From contig JAFXUD010000049.1 of assembly GCA_017535315.1 (NCBI GenBank), forward strand, positions 124,001 through 188,000: DNA of 64,000 bases. Direction: 5' to 3'. Made by a program: the position numbers and the translations under genes. Positions 23,913 through 33,251 of this stretch are shown one piece after another (positions within the stretch are counted from its first letter, which is position 1; every line of letters begins with the position of its first letter). The notes below the pieces were generated by a model. It worked only from the letters and a program-made list of their open reading frames with translations. It had not been told where the DNA came from and ran no database searches. The stretch is from Victivallales bacterium (lineage in GTDB: Bacteria > Verrucomicrobiota > Lentisphaeria > Oligosphaerales > Oligosphaeraceae).

Positions 23913-26900
23913 TTATTTTTCCGCCTTGACGAAGCCAAGGAAGTCGAGGTTCAAGCCCTTTCCGTCGGCGTTTTCGAGCAAGATGGTGTGTTTGCCAGCC
24001 TTTAGGGGGAGGGTGATGGGCTTGCCTTTAGCTGTGGGTGTGAAGATGGTCCAGTCGAAGGAGTGCTCGCCAAAACCACCACTGGGGGGAAAGAAGAAGG
24101 TGCCCAGTTCCTGTCCCTCGATTTTCAGTTTACGGGAAGCTCCATGCGGTGTGGAGTAGCGCACGATGAAGTTGTAGTTGCCGTCGGAGGGGATGGAAAC
24201 CTCCCAGGTCAGCGCATGGCCTACGTTGTCCCAGTGCGAGATGGCTTTGCCTTGGACACCCTTCTTGTCGTCACGAATGTGGGCATCGCCGCCTGTTTGT
24301 GCTGTGAAGGCTTCTGCCTCGGCGAAAAAGCCAGTCGGCATGATGCTTTGAGCCAGCCAGAGCAGCACTTGTCCTTTGAGAAGACGGCCGTCCGAACAGT
24401 GCAGAGTGAAGCGGACTGGACTGTTGGTGCTGTTTCTTGCTGTCAACGTGACGCGTTTTACCATGCGGTCGCCAGGCTTCAGATTGACATCAAAGGAGGT
24501 GATGTCGCCTTCGATACCTGTTGGAAAAGCGAAGGAGAGCGTTCCCTTCAGGGGCTCGTGCTTGGAGGCCACCACGACAAGCTGAAGGCAGTCAGGCGCC
24601 TTTCCTTTGCCGTCGATAAAGCTCCCGTTCAAGTTGGGGGCTTCTGATTCCAGGTCGTAAGGCAGCAGAGCTTCCGTGGGGTAGCCCATGGCGTTGGCGA
24701 CCATGCGCATACGGTAGTTGTGCTCCTGCATAAGGCAGGGGCGGCGATCCATTGCGGGTAAATCGGTCGTATAGACGCGGAACTCGCCAGGTATGGGCGA
24801 GGCGATGATCTCCTCGCGCCAGTCCCCGATGACATCCGCTATCAGAATCATGGTGTTGAAGATATGGCTTGAGACGGGACCGCCGTTGTGGTCGGTAATT
24901 CGCCTGGAGAAAATCTCCTTCTGCAAATCGGCATCCCAGTAGATGGTCCAACTGCCGTAGCGGTAGGTGGGCGTCGAGGTGTTCTCCAATTGTTCACCTG
25001 TTGAGGTCAGGAGCCAGCCTTTGACGAGGCCACGCTTGTTGGTGCCTGGTTCGAGCACATGCATGTCTGCTCCCGCGACTTCCGCGCCTGGATGAAGTGG
25101 GTCGATGTCCGCTACTTGGCCCTTGCCGTCAACATGGTTTGTCGGCTCGTCCAACTCCCAGTAGAGCTGGCCTGTTTTTGCATCGCCCATGCAAAGGCCG
25201 CCTTTTTTCTGGGAACGTTCGAGGTTCCAGGTGACCTGAAGGCCAGGCTTGTCAGGCATCAATTTTCCGAAATAGACACCGTCTGGATGGCCTTTGCCCG
25301 TGGACCACAATGGCATTCCATTGTCATCAATGACGGCGCTGCCGAGGACGATTTCGTCTCGTCCGTCGCCATCCACATCCAACGCATAGTTGGTATGGGC
25401 TCCTTGCCCCTGCCATTTGCGGGAGAGTTCCATATTGTCGTAGGTCCAGACGCGCTGGAGCTTGCCTCCGACAAGCTGCCAGGTCTCGATGGCCATGCTG
25501 TCGTAGGTACCGCGCAGGATGCAGATACAGGGGGTCTTGCCGTCCAGATAGGCGACGCACATCTGGTTGCGTGCGGCGAAATGGTAAGCGGCCTTGTCTT
25601 CATTACCGAAGAGGTTACGTGAAATCCAGGGGGCGCGGTCGATTTCCTTGCCTGTCATGCCGTTGAGCACGACAAAGAACTCCTCTCCTGAATAGACGTG
25701 TCCGTCCTCCACGCGGTGGTCGCCAGAGCTGATTTTCGTGATGACCTCGGCCTTGCCGTCGCCATCCAAATCATATACGCAGTAGGGGGAGTACCAGATT
25801 CCCTGCTCGATGTCCCATCCAAGGTCAACCGTCCAAAGGCGTGTGCCATTGCTGAGGAAGGCTTCCAGCTTGTAGGTGTCGGTTGATTTGGTCCAGACCA
25901 CATTCCATGGGTCGATGTTGGTGGCGGGGTGCTTGACAACGAAGTCGTAGGTGCCGTCGCCATCCAAATCGCCGATGCCGACTTTCTGGATTTTCGCCTT
26001 CGGGTTGCTCAGCTTGTAGGCCTTGTAGGCATGGTCTTTGTTAGAGTCGCGCTTCCAGACTGTCGCTTCGCCAGATTTGCCTCCATTGGTTTCACGGACG
26101 ATGTAGGTTGCGCCGTCAACGGAAGCAGTGTCAAGGAAGTCGCAGGTTTGTTGGATAGGCGTTTCATTGAGTTTAGTCTCTACGTTTCCAACTTTGCGGA
26201 ATATGTCGAAGGCGGTCTGTGGACCATCTTCCTTCAGCAGGCGCCAGGAAACATAGACGCCGTCGTCCGTCTCCTGGGCCACGACGCCTCGCCCGAATGT
26301 TTCCACGACACGCTTTGTCGCGTGGCCATTGACGAGTGGCTTCGGCGTCAAGGGTTTTGGGGTAAAAGGCTCAATGGCAATGCTATCGACATAGAAGTCT
26401 GTTTTGCCATCCCCGACAATGCGCAGAGAGATGGCGTCGATGTCGTCATCGACCTCAAAGAGCCCCTTGATGGGTTTCCATTTATCAGGGGAGACGGGGA
26501 AGTGGTGGCTGGCTGCTGCTTGCCAGGTGACGCGCTGGCCATTTTTATAACCGACGAGTTGCAACTGCGCCCTGGTGATGTTGCTGGCTTTGGTCCAGCA
26601 GTGGAAGATGTAGTTTTCCCCTGTTTTGACATTCATCCTATTGCTGTTTGCGACAGACCAGTCCTTGCCCTCTGGCGAGACGACATGGAGGGACTGGCGA
26701 CCTTCATGGTGTTCTTCGCTGACGGCTATGCCGCCCAGTTTATCGCGATGGAACCACCCCCATCCTGGCGGCATTTCACCTGGTTTCCCAATCTCGAAAT
26801 CGGGATTCATGACCCCATGTTGCACATCCGCTTGTCTGGTGACGGTGAAAAAATCAATGTATGCGGCGCCTGGGGAGAGCGGCGGCTGCGCCTTGTAGCA

Positions 26901-27317
26901 GTCGTCAAACCAGCAGTCGAAGAAGTTGTTGTCGATGCGGAGATTGCTGGCGATAGTGCCGCCGTTGAAACGTCGCCAGGTTTTCCCCTCGTCCAGCGAC
27001 AGTCCGATAGGGCGTATTGAACTGCTCATTTCGATGGAATAGATGCCTGGTTCTGGAAGCGGCAGGCGGATATGAAGGAAAGGGGCCCCTTCCTCATGCG
27101 TCGCGTGGTCCTCTTTAATGATGGGGCTGCGCACAACGACTTGCCCAGACCATGCCTTCTTGTTTGAGTCCGTTGACCAGATGCACCATTTGTCTGGGAG
27201 AAATTTCTCCTGGATGGTCACCTCACGGTTGACAATCACAGTTTCCGCCTCAAATACCATTTGGGCGCACAAAATCGTGGTCGCCGTCAAAAGTGTCAGT
27301 GCTATGGTCTTTTTCAT
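23913..27317 (-). CDS. Secreted PL11-type rhamnogalacturonan lyase with accessory domains
   Basis: The 1134-residue protein has a signal peptide (about 1-19). N-terminal modules include a carbohydrate-binding-like region (about 165-320: 'MNPDFEIGKPGEMPPGWGW'). Residues about 350-950 are a PL11 eight-bladed propeller with calcium loops 'DLDGDGTYDF', 'DLDGDGKAEV' and 'DVDGDGRDEI', plus 'DHNGGPVSSH', 'GDWREEII' and 'QEHNYRMR'. The C-terminus (about 1000-1134) looks like a CBM35/CBM6 domain. PL11 enzymes cleave the rhamnogalacturonan I backbone of pectin by beta-elimination. AAGGAA precedes the ATG. It acts outside the cytoplasm. Confidence 0.92.
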   Translation of the reverse strand: MKKTIALTLLTATTILCAQMVFEAETVIVNREVTIQEKFLPDKWCIWSTDSNKKAWSGQVVVRSPIIKEDHATHEEGAPFLHIRLPLPEPGIYSIEMSSSIRPIGLSLDEGKTWRRFNGGTIASNLRIDNNFFDCWFDDCYKAQPPLSPGAAYIDFFTVTRQADVQHGVMNPDFEIGKPGEMPPGWGWFHRDKLGGIAVSEEHHEGRQSLHVVSPEGKDWSVANSNRMNVKTGENYIFHCWTKASNITRAQLQLVGYKNGQRVTWQAAASHHFPVSPDKWKPIKGLFEVDDDIDAISLRIVGDGKTDFYVDSIAIEPFTPKPLTPKPLVNGHATKRVVETFGRGVVAQETDDGVYVSWRLLKEDGPQTAFDIFRKVGNVETKLNETPIQQTCDFLDTASVDGATYIVRETNGGKSGEATVWKRDSNKDHAYKAYKLSNPKAKIQKVGIGDLDGDGTYDFVVKHPATNIDPWNVVWTKSTDTYKLEAFLSNGTRLWTVDLGWDIEQGIWYSPYCVYDLDGDGKAEVITKISSGDHRVEDGHVYSGEEFFVVLNGMTGKEIDRAPWISRNLFGNEDKAAYHFAARNQMCVAYLDGKTPCICILRGTYDSMAIETWQLVGGKLQRVWTYDNMELSRKWQGQGAHTNYALDVDGDGRDEIVLGSAVIDDNGMPLWSTGKGHPDGVYFGKLMPDKPGLQVTWNLERSQKKGGLCMGDAKTGQLYWELDEPTNHVDGKGQVADIDPLHPGAEVAGADMHVLEPGTNKRGLVKGWLLTSTGEQLENTSTPTYRYGSWTIYWDADLQKEIFSRRITDHNGGPVSSHIFNTMILIADVIGDWREEIIASPIPGEFRVYTTDLPAMDRRPCLMQEHNYRMRMVANAMGYPTEALLPYDLESEAPNLNGSFIDGKGKAPDCLQLVVVASKHEPLKGTLSFAFPTGIEGDITSFDVNLKPGDRMVKRVTLTARNSTNSPVRFTLHCSDGRLLKGQVLLWLAQSIMPTGFFAEAEAFTAQTGGDAHIRDDKKGVQGKAISHWDNVGHALTWEVSIPSDGNYNFIVRYSTPHGASRKLKIEGQELGTFFFPPSGGFGEHSFDWTIFTPTAKGKPITLPLKAGKHTILLENADGKGLNLDFLGFVKAEK

Positions 27318-27341
27318 TAGTGAGTTCCTTGCAAAAAGATA

Positions 27342-28370
27342 TTATTTTCTCGAAAAGATAGGTTTTAGGATCATTATGGCAAAGAAAATGCCCAGGAAGA
27401 TGAATGGAATAGGAAAAAGAAAGACGAAGAACTGCGATCTCGGGATGGCTCTGGTGAGGACAGATTCTTCTGGATTGGCGGGATTGACGAGGCAAGTTGT
27501 CTTTTTGCCGACGGGGTTGTCGGTGACGACCTGCCACAAAGAGCTGTTTTGACCCGCATAGTTGTCCGAACGGAAAAAGTCATATTGTTTTCCATGGTAG
27601 AGATGTCCATCCACCTCATAGTCATAGCGGACATCAATTCTAGCTAGATGTGTGTCGGAATGGTCTTTATCCAGGTCGGAATAGACGATGACGGCTGGTG
27701 TGGAAAGCCATTGTCGGCTTTCATTCCACTTGGAGAGCGGTTTTATGCAGCATATCCATAGCGCAGAAAAGCCTGCTGCAAGGCATCCAAGGCAAATGAT
27801 TAATCCAAAGATTGTGAAGCCTGGAGATATCTGTTCAGGAGTGAGAGGTTCAGCTCCAATAAGCGGAAGATTAAGAAGCTCCGCCAGCATGCGCGCCTCT
27901 TCTAGCAGGGCTTTTTCGCTTCCGTGGTTAAGGATGTTGTGGCGGGAATCGTCATTGAGGACAACGTTGAGCTCGTAGCAGGGAAACCCCTTCCCTTTGG
28001 GATTATGGACGCTTTTGGCTACAATCTCCAACTGCCTGAAGGAGTTCAGGGGGACCGCCAGCTCGGGATGCTTCATTCCTTTGGGATAGAGTTGGCGAAG
28101 GGAGAGGTTGATGAGAGGGCGGGGTCTGAGAAGCTCACCAATGAAGATTGAGCATCCAAGCAGAAAGAAAACTCCACCGAATATTACACCTGGCCAGATT
28201 ATCCGCTGTTCAAGAAGGCAAGGAAACACCACGAAAAAAAGGCCGACAATCCCAAACAGGGACATGCAAAAAAGGTGACGCTTCGTCGGCTTGACGACAA
28301 TGAGGTTTCCACGTACAAGCAGCCTCTCGGAGTGGTAGTTGGAGCCGCCTTCTTTTATGGATGGGTTCAT
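27342..28370 (-). CDS. DUF3592-like membrane protein
   Basis: The 342-residue protein has hydrophobic segments at about 33-52, 58-76, 210-232 and 318-338. Between the last two is a DUF3592-like extracytoplasmic region ('STPAVIVYSDLD', 'RIDVRYDYEVDGHLYHGKQYDF', 'CLVNPANPEESVL'). Its function is unknown. The start at 28370 was chosen because the domain pattern begins soon after; no convincing ribosome binding site is visible, and an in-frame extension to 28484 would run through the 28431-28472 hairpin and past the dehydrogenase stop. Confidence 0.72.
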   Translation of the reverse strand: MNPSIKEGGSNYHSERLLVRGNLIVVKPTKRHLFCMSLFGIVGLFFVVFPCLLEQRIIWPGVIFGGVFFLLGCSIFIGELLRPRPLINLSLRQLYPKGMKHPELAVPLNSFRQLEIVAKSVHNPKGKGFPCYELNVVLNDDSRHNILNHGSEKALLEEARMLAELLNLPLIGAEPLTPEQISPGFTIFGLIICLGCLAAGFSALWICCIKPLSKWNESRQWLSTPAVIVYSDLDKDHSDTHLARIDVRYDYEVDGHLYHGKQYDFFRSDNYAGQNSSLWQVVTDNPVGKKTTCLVNPANPEESVLTRAIPRSQFFVFLFPIPFIFLGIFFAIMILKPIFSRK

Positions 28371-28430
28371 GGAAGCACTGTAGGGTTCGTTCTCTGGCAG
28401 GAGGTGAGCAGTTTTTTTGAGATAAATGAG

Positions 28431-28472
28431 CGCTCTGTGCGCACCACAGGGGGAAATGGTGCGCACAGAGCG
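28431..28472. terminator. 16-bp hairpin downstream of the dehydrogenase gene
   Basis: CGCTCTGTGCGCACCA and its exact complement enclose a 10-base loop. On the minus strand it lies just after the MDR dehydrogenase stop (28496), but there is no strong T run, so it is a stem-loop end signal or an RNA-stability element rather than a certain terminator. Its arm resembles the gcgctgcgcacagg module of the repeat family. Confidence 0.55.
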
Positions 28473-28495
28473 TTCTAGAAGCACCCCTGTCTATC

Positions 28496-29554
28496 TTAGT
28501 CGTAGAGCAGGATGGTGCCGAGGGTGGAGTTGGGTTGCTCGATGTGCGCGGAGACCGCAACGTCGATCTGGTCGAGCGGGAGGCGGTGCGAGGTGAGGCA
28601 CTTCACATTGAGCTTGCCTTCGGACATGTAGCGGAGGGCGAGCTCCATATTGGTGCGGGTCGTCCAGCGCATGAATACCTCGGGGTACTCGTGATCGCCG
28701 ATTTCCCAGCCGTCGTCGTGGTAGCCCGCGCCTGTCCGGGCGCAGCAGCGGAGGTCGAGGTTGCCGAGAGCGGCGCCCCAACCGCAGAGGGTCTTGAGGC
28801 CGCCGACCATGGAGAGGCGTCCCATCTGGTGGGTGTCGGGGCTGACCTTCATCACGTTCTTGACCATTTCAAGGGCGCTGTCGCCATTGCCACCGAAGGC
28901 CATGACCGCCAGATCAAAGCCCTTGCCGCGGGTGAATTCCTTGGCGACGGCCTTGTAGTCTTCGACCTTGCCGACCTGCATGGTGGCGTCGATGCCCCAC
29001 TTCTTGGCGATGTCGAGGCGGAAATCGCACATGTCCCAGCCCATCACATAGCACCCTGCAATCTGGCCGAGGCGGCAGGCCATCTGGCCCACCAGGCCCA
29101 TGCCAACGACGACCATGTATTCGCCGAAGACGGGCTCCGCACGGCGGACTGCGTGCATCGAGGTGATGGCGAGGTGCGCGTATGCGCCTTCTTCATAGCT
29201 GACGTTGTCGGGCAGGAGGCAGCAGAGGTTCTGCGGGACGACGGCGTAGTCGGAGTGCTGGGCGTATCCACCGCCCATGCAGGCGACCCTGTCGCCGACC
29301 TTGAACTGTGTCACGCTGGGGTCAACCTCGATGATTTCGCCTGCGTTCTGGTAGCCGAAGGGCTTGGGTGTGCCTGCTTCCGTTTTGCCTTCCTTGCGGG
29401 CGGTCTTGGCGCCGTTCAGCTCGGTCCCAGGGCTGATGAGGGATGCGTGGACTTTCACAAGCACCTTGCCCTTGGTGACTTCAGGAATGTCCTGGGTGAT
29501 GACGCAGCCGTGGCCTGTGCCGTCCAATGCGCCGATTCTTCTCTGTCCTTTCAT
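28496..29554 (-). CDS. Medium-chain (MDR) alcohol dehydrogenase-like oxidoreductase
   Basis: The 352-residue protein has a GroES-like N-terminus ('GKVLVKVHASLISPGTELNG') and a Rossmann fold with 'VVGMGLVGQMACRL' (about 150-163). The usual catalytic zinc cysteine of alcohol dehydrogenases is replaced in 'SLISPGTE', as in zinc-free MDR groups that act on sugars or bacteriochlorophyll intermediates. The substrate is unknown; the context of glycan genes suggests a sugar or polyol. AAGGAG precedes the ATG at 29554. Confidence 0.85.
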   Translation of the reverse strand: MKGQRRIGALDGTGHGCVITQDIPEVTKGKVLVKVHASLISPGTELNGAKTARKEGKTEAGTPKPFGYQNAGEIIEVDPSVTQFKVGDRVACMGGGYAQHSDYAVVPQNLCCLLPDNVSYEEGAYAHLAITSMHAVRRAEPVFGEYMVVVGMGLVGQMACRLGQIAGCYVMGWDMCDFRLDIAKKWGIDATMQVGKVEDYKAVAKEFTRGKGFDLAVMAFGGNGDSALEMVKNVMKVSPDTHQMGRLSMVGGLKTLCGWGAALGNLDLRCCARTGAGYHDDGWEIGDHEYPEVFMRWTTRTNMELALRYMSEGKLNVKCLTSHRLPLDQIDVAVSAHIEQPNSTLGTILLYD

Positions 29555-29628
29555 GATTGCTCCTTGTTGTTTGGATTGTTGGGTGTATGTAAAGATAGAA
29601 AAAAGGTAAAAGTTGACTGTGCGGGGGT

Positions 29629-29748
29629 GGATGTTGCGCCCTTGCGGGCGCTAAATCTAGAGAGTGTAGCCGCCCCACGCTGCGCGCCCTTGCGGGCGCT
29701 TGCGTGGGGTTATGCATGGTTGCGCCCTAACGGGCGCTACCACTTCGT
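29629..29748. repeat. GC-rich hairpin cluster between co-directional genes
   Basis: The motif gcgcccttgcgggcgct occurs near 29637 and 29684, and gcgccctaacgggcgct near 29723. The middle copy is nested in CCCCACGC...GCGTGGGG (29673-29709), giving an extended stem. The cluster lies between the 1113-aa gene and the dehydrogenase gene. Confidence 0.8.
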
Positions 29749-29760
29749 GGCTATAATTCT

Positions 29761-29795
29761 TAACGACTAACGACTAACCACTAACCACTAACCAC
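29761..29795. repeat. Heptamer array, 2 + 3 copies
   Basis: Two copies of taacgac are followed by three of taaccac, 35 bp in all, starting three bases beyond the stop codon of the 1113-aa gene. The unit length is 7, as in the arrays at 34500, 35407 and 35494. Confidence 0.9.
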
Positions 29796-29797
29796 TC

Positions 29798-32700
29798 CTA
29801 TTTGATTCTAACAATCGTATAGGCGGTCAGAAGGTCTTTGGGTAAGGTGGCGGTGATGGTGCCGTCCTGGTTCTGGGTAAAGGCGAGTTTGCGTTCGCCA
29901 GCGAAATCGGGGCTGTAGGCACAGACGCTTTGGCAGGCGGGCGCGGGAATGGTGAAGACAACATCCTCAGCGAGTTGCGGGAAGGCTGGCTCGGGAGCTG
30001 TGTTCTTCATCGTCTCTCCAAATTTGATGTTGGTGCCCGTGGCGTTGAGGAAGTGGATGACCTGGCAGCCGTTCGCCTCGCGCCAGATGGCGGTATAGAC
30101 CTTGTCGGGCAGAGTAACCTGCCAGTAGGAGGCGGGCTTAAGCAGGGTGGCGACGCGTTGGCGGAAATAGGTCTCAAGCAGTGGGTCGGCATTGTATGCC
30201 CACGTCCCGCCAGCGGAGGTTTCGTGTGCGTTGAACTTGGCGGCGAAGGGAACGGCACGGTAGAAGAAACGGCCCTTCCCGTATGGCTTCTCGACACCCA
30301 GCGGGTCGATGGCATATTTTGCGGGGACGAAACTGGCCATGGGTGCTTCGAGCTTTACGACGCCGTTGCCCGTGTCGATGGAGTCAGTCTTCGGCATTGC
30401 ACTGCTGTGCTGCGTGGAGAAGCCCATGATGTCCGCGAAGGGCCAATTGTCGCGTTTCTTGCCGAATTCGTCGAAGTAGCCCGCGACGGTACTCATTTGG
30501 ACGATGCCTCCGCGCTCAGCAAAATCGCGAATTACCTTGATTTCTGCGTCGGAGAGGCAGCCTGAGGCGCATACCATCAGCGCCTTGTACTTGGATAGCT
30601 GCTCAGGAGTTACACTCATGTCGCCGATGAACTCGTAGGGGATGTGGAGGGCTTCAAGTGCCTGCGCAAGCCCGAAGAGCTCGTTGTCGAAGCCGATGAG
30701 CGAGTTCCAGTCGCGGCTGGTGGCAGAGAAAAGGAGGGCAACCTCTGCAATTTGCGTGGCTCCTTGCTTGTTCATGTTGTACGGCGAAGCACCGAACTGC
30801 TCGAACTTGGGCATTTCGGGTGGCTCGTCAACAGTGGAGAGCAGGGCGGCCTGCCCCGTCATGTTACCGACGCACCAGGAGAAGTAGTTGGTCTGCCAAT
30901 CCGAGCAGTAATACCATCCCCAGATGGGGGCCTTATAGGCAATGGAGAGGAGGTTTTTCATCTTGCGGAGAGGCAGGAGCGGGCGCGATGACTGCATCAC
31001 ATTGCGTGTCATCACCTCGGTGCCGAAGAAGTTCATTGCACGCCCGTTCTCAATGAGGCTGGAGCTGGCTTTGTGGCGCGGTAGGGAGCGTGTGAAGCCC
31101 CAGTGGGTGGTGTAGTTGCAGAGCACCAGGTCGGGCTTGACGTCCTCCAGGCGGCGACGCAGTTCAACGAACCAGTTGGTGATCGTGGCGATGTGCCAGT
31201 CGAACCAGCGCTTCATCAGCTCGGAGTCGGGGTTGTTCAAATTCTTGTCCAGTTCGTTGAGAGGGAGTGTCCAGCCAGTGTCGCGGTGGAAGGCCTCTCT
31301 GCAGAACTGGCATGAGCAACCGTGCGACCAGAAGCAGAGTTCGTCGATCTGGAAGCCATCGACGCCCGCTTCGACAAGGCGACGCAGGTAGGCGTAATAT
31401 GTTTCATTGAAGGTGGGATTGCTGGGGCAGAGCTGGAAGGAGGGGAGGTTGTCATTCAGGGCCTTGCCGAGTTCGGGGAGACGTTCTGCGAGTGTGCGGA
31501 GGCCTGCATCGACATTCCATAGTAGGGTGGAGTCGTGGTGGTCGATAAGTTTCATGCCACGTGAATGAGCCTCCTGGGCGATCTTTCCGATGGCGTTGAT
31601 ACCGCGGTCAATGTGGTTGAAATAGGTGTGGCGGCTGTGCATGCCCGAGACCATCATGGCGTTGTAGTTTTTGCCAGCCAGTTCTTGGTCGAGATAGGCT
31701 TTGCGCACCTGCGCGTCTTCCAGTTCACCAAGTGTGGCGGAGTTGGAGAGAACACGGTATATCTGCGCGTTTTTCAGCCAGGCGAGGCTGGGTTGATTTG
31801 GGTCGGGGAGCTTGACGGGGCGTGGCGGTGCCTTGGGAGTGCCGCTGGTTTCAGTGCCTGGCACGGGCATGTCGTAGTTCTCCTTGAAGATTCGGAGGAG
31901 GGCCTGGCGGTCATAGTCGCAGCTTCTGTAGATGTTGGCTGGCTCGTAGCCTCGGCTCACCCAGAAGCCGCGCTGGATGAAGAAGTCCTCGCCATCGCCC
32001 ATAAGCGGCTGCACGCCGATGACGGAAAGAATGTATGACCCCTTGAAGTGGAACTCCGCCTTGCCGCCCGTGATACGGATGGCACGCGAGGAATAAAAGA
32101 CCTTGCGTGGACCGATGGCGGTTTCGGGGGCAAGCTCCACGCCGTTCACATCGACACTGAAGCGGTTGGGGGCGCCCGTGTAGTTGCCCGCACCGACGGT
32201 CAGCACGTAAAAGCCGTCCTGGAAGCCCGTGATGGTGTAGGTGGCATCTGTTCCTGTGACGTTGCTGTAGAGCGCACCCTCATCATAGCCTTTCTGAATG
32301 GTCTGCGTGCCGCTGGTCCAGCCGTATCCGTTTTTCTCGTTGAATGGAAGGTTGCCGTTGGCGTACTGTTTGCCTGTCTTGTCTGCGCCGAAGGCGAGGA
32401 GGCGCGAGGGGAAGAGGTGCTGCGAGTAGGAGTATCGGTCGATGAGGTGGTATTTGCCGTAGTCGGCGAAGGTGCCTTCGCGAATGACCACCTTGCCCCC
32501 CGTAAAACCACCGTAGTTTTTCATCGAGGAGCCTGCCGTGAGAACGTATTTGCCGCCCTCTGCGGGGGTGATGTTCCACACGCCCTTGACGGCACCCGCG
32601 CCGTATCCGCTGCAATAGTCGGTCGCACCGAACGGGTTGAAGTCGAAGATAAGACCATCGGCGGTGAACCAGCGGTAGTTGCCGCCCTTGTAGGCGGTGT

Positions 32701-33139
32701 CGCAGATGCCGTTTACGTGCGTATATTTGCGACCATTTCCCTCCAGTGCATCGAAGGGCTTGCCGTTGAGGACGCCTTGGGGCACAGTGAGGTGAATCAG
32801 GCGCGTCATATAGGGATTCAACGCCTCCATTTCGCCTGTCATGGAGATTTCGACCGCGCCGTCCATACGCTGTGCAACCTCAATGCGATAGCGTGTCTGC
32901 CTCTCTTCGCTCCACTCGTTCCAGACTTTAGTGCCATCAGGGAGGACCTGCTTGTTCTGCTTGATATTCGTTGGCGTGGTGGTGGCAAGGTCGATGGCGA
33001 TGGATTCAATCAGGGGCTTTCCGTCACGTAGGACGCGGAGAGAGGAGCCTTCGCCTTCGACGGTGAGGCCAGCCTTCAGGGGAGTTGCGGTGAGAAGTGT
33101 CATGAATAATGTAGCGAGGTAGATGATGCGTTTTGTCAT
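29798..33139 (-). CDS. Large secreted glycosidase-like protein, GH42-like layout
   Basis: The 1113-residue protein has a signal peptide (about 1-23: 'IIYLATLFMTLLTATPLKAG') and beta-rich N-terminal domains to about 430. A TIM-barrel-like region (about 470-790) includes 'MKLIDHHDSTLLWNVD', 'GVDGFQIDELCFWSHGC' and 'CQFCREAF'. Then comes a Rossmann-like region (about 830-990: 'LSKYKALMVCASGCLS', 'FAERGGIVQMSTV'), as in beta-galactosidase trimerisation domains of GH42. The likely role is hydrolysis of plant or host glycans; the exact family is not assigned. It ends in TAG, and AAGGA precedes the start. Confidence 0.75.
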   Translation of the reverse strand: MTKRIIYLATLFMTLLTATPLKAGLTVEGEGSSLRVLRDGKPLIESIAIDLATTTPTNIKQNKQVLPDGTKVWNEWSEERQTRYRIEVAQRMDGAVEISMTGEMEALNPYMTRLIHLTVPQGVLNGKPFDALEGNGRKYTHVNGICDTAYKGGNYRWFTADGLIFDFNPFGATDYCSGYGAGAVKGVWNITPAEGGKYVLTAGSSMKNYGGFTGGKVVIREGTFADYGKYHLIDRYSYSQHLFPSRLLAFGADKTGKQYANGNLPFNEKNGYGWTSGTQTIQKGYDEGALYSNVTGTDATYTITGFQDGFYVLTVGAGNYTGAPNRFSVDVNGVELAPETAIGPRKVFYSSRAIRITGGKAEFHFKGSYILSVIGVQPLMGDGEDFFIQRGFWVSRGYEPANIYRSCDYDRQALLRIFKENYDMPVPGTETSGTPKAPPRPVKLPDPNQPSLAWLKNAQIYRVLSNSATLGELEDAQVRKAYLDQELAGKNYNAMMVSGMHSRHTYFNHIDRGINAIGKIAQEAHSRGMKLIDHHDSTLLWNVDAGLRTLAERLPELGKALNDNLPSFQLCPSNPTFNETYYAYLRRLVEAGVDGFQIDELCFWSHGCSCQFCREAFHRDTGWTLPLNELDKNLNNPDSELMKRWFDWHIATITNWFVELRRRLEDVKPDLVLCNYTTHWGFTRSLPRHKASSSLIENGRAMNFFGTEVMTRNVMQSSRPLLPLRKMKNLLSIAYKAPIWGWYYCSDWQTNYFSWCVGNMTGQAALLSTVDEPPEMPKFEQFGASPYNMNKQGATQIAEVALLFSATSRDWNSLIGFDNELFGLAQALEALHIPYEFIGDMSVTPEQLSKYKALMVCASGCLSDAEIKVIRDFAERGGIVQMSTVAGYFDEFGKKRDNWPFADIMGFSTQHSSAMPKTDSIDTGNGVVKLEAPMASFVPAKYAIDPLGVEKPYGKGRFFYRAVPFAAKFNAHETSAGGTWAYNADPLLETYFRQRVATLLKPASYWQVTLPDKVYTAIWREANGCQVIHFLNATGTNIKFGETMKNTAPEPAFPQLAEDVVFTIPAPACQSVCAYSPDFAGERKLAFTQNQDGTITATLPKDLLTAYTIVRIK

Positions 33140-33154
33140 GTCAAACGTCCTTAT

Positions 33155-33228
33155 GTGGTTTTCGCTCGCCGCTAACGCGGCTTCGCTTCACCCACGGCTA
33201 TGTTCTTATCGCCGCTAACGCGGCTTAT
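33155..33228 (+). repeat. Dispersed repeat, copy B (shorter)
   Basis: 'ggttttcgctcgccgctaac', 'gcggcttcgcttcacccac' and 'ggctatgttcttatcgccgc' match copies A (2506-2610) and C (63661-63765) in the same order, with an internal deletion. It lies upstream of the 1113-aa gene start, in the gap after the DUF362 gene. Confidence 0.7.
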
Positions 33229-33251
33229 ATCAATCGCTGAGTAATTACCTC

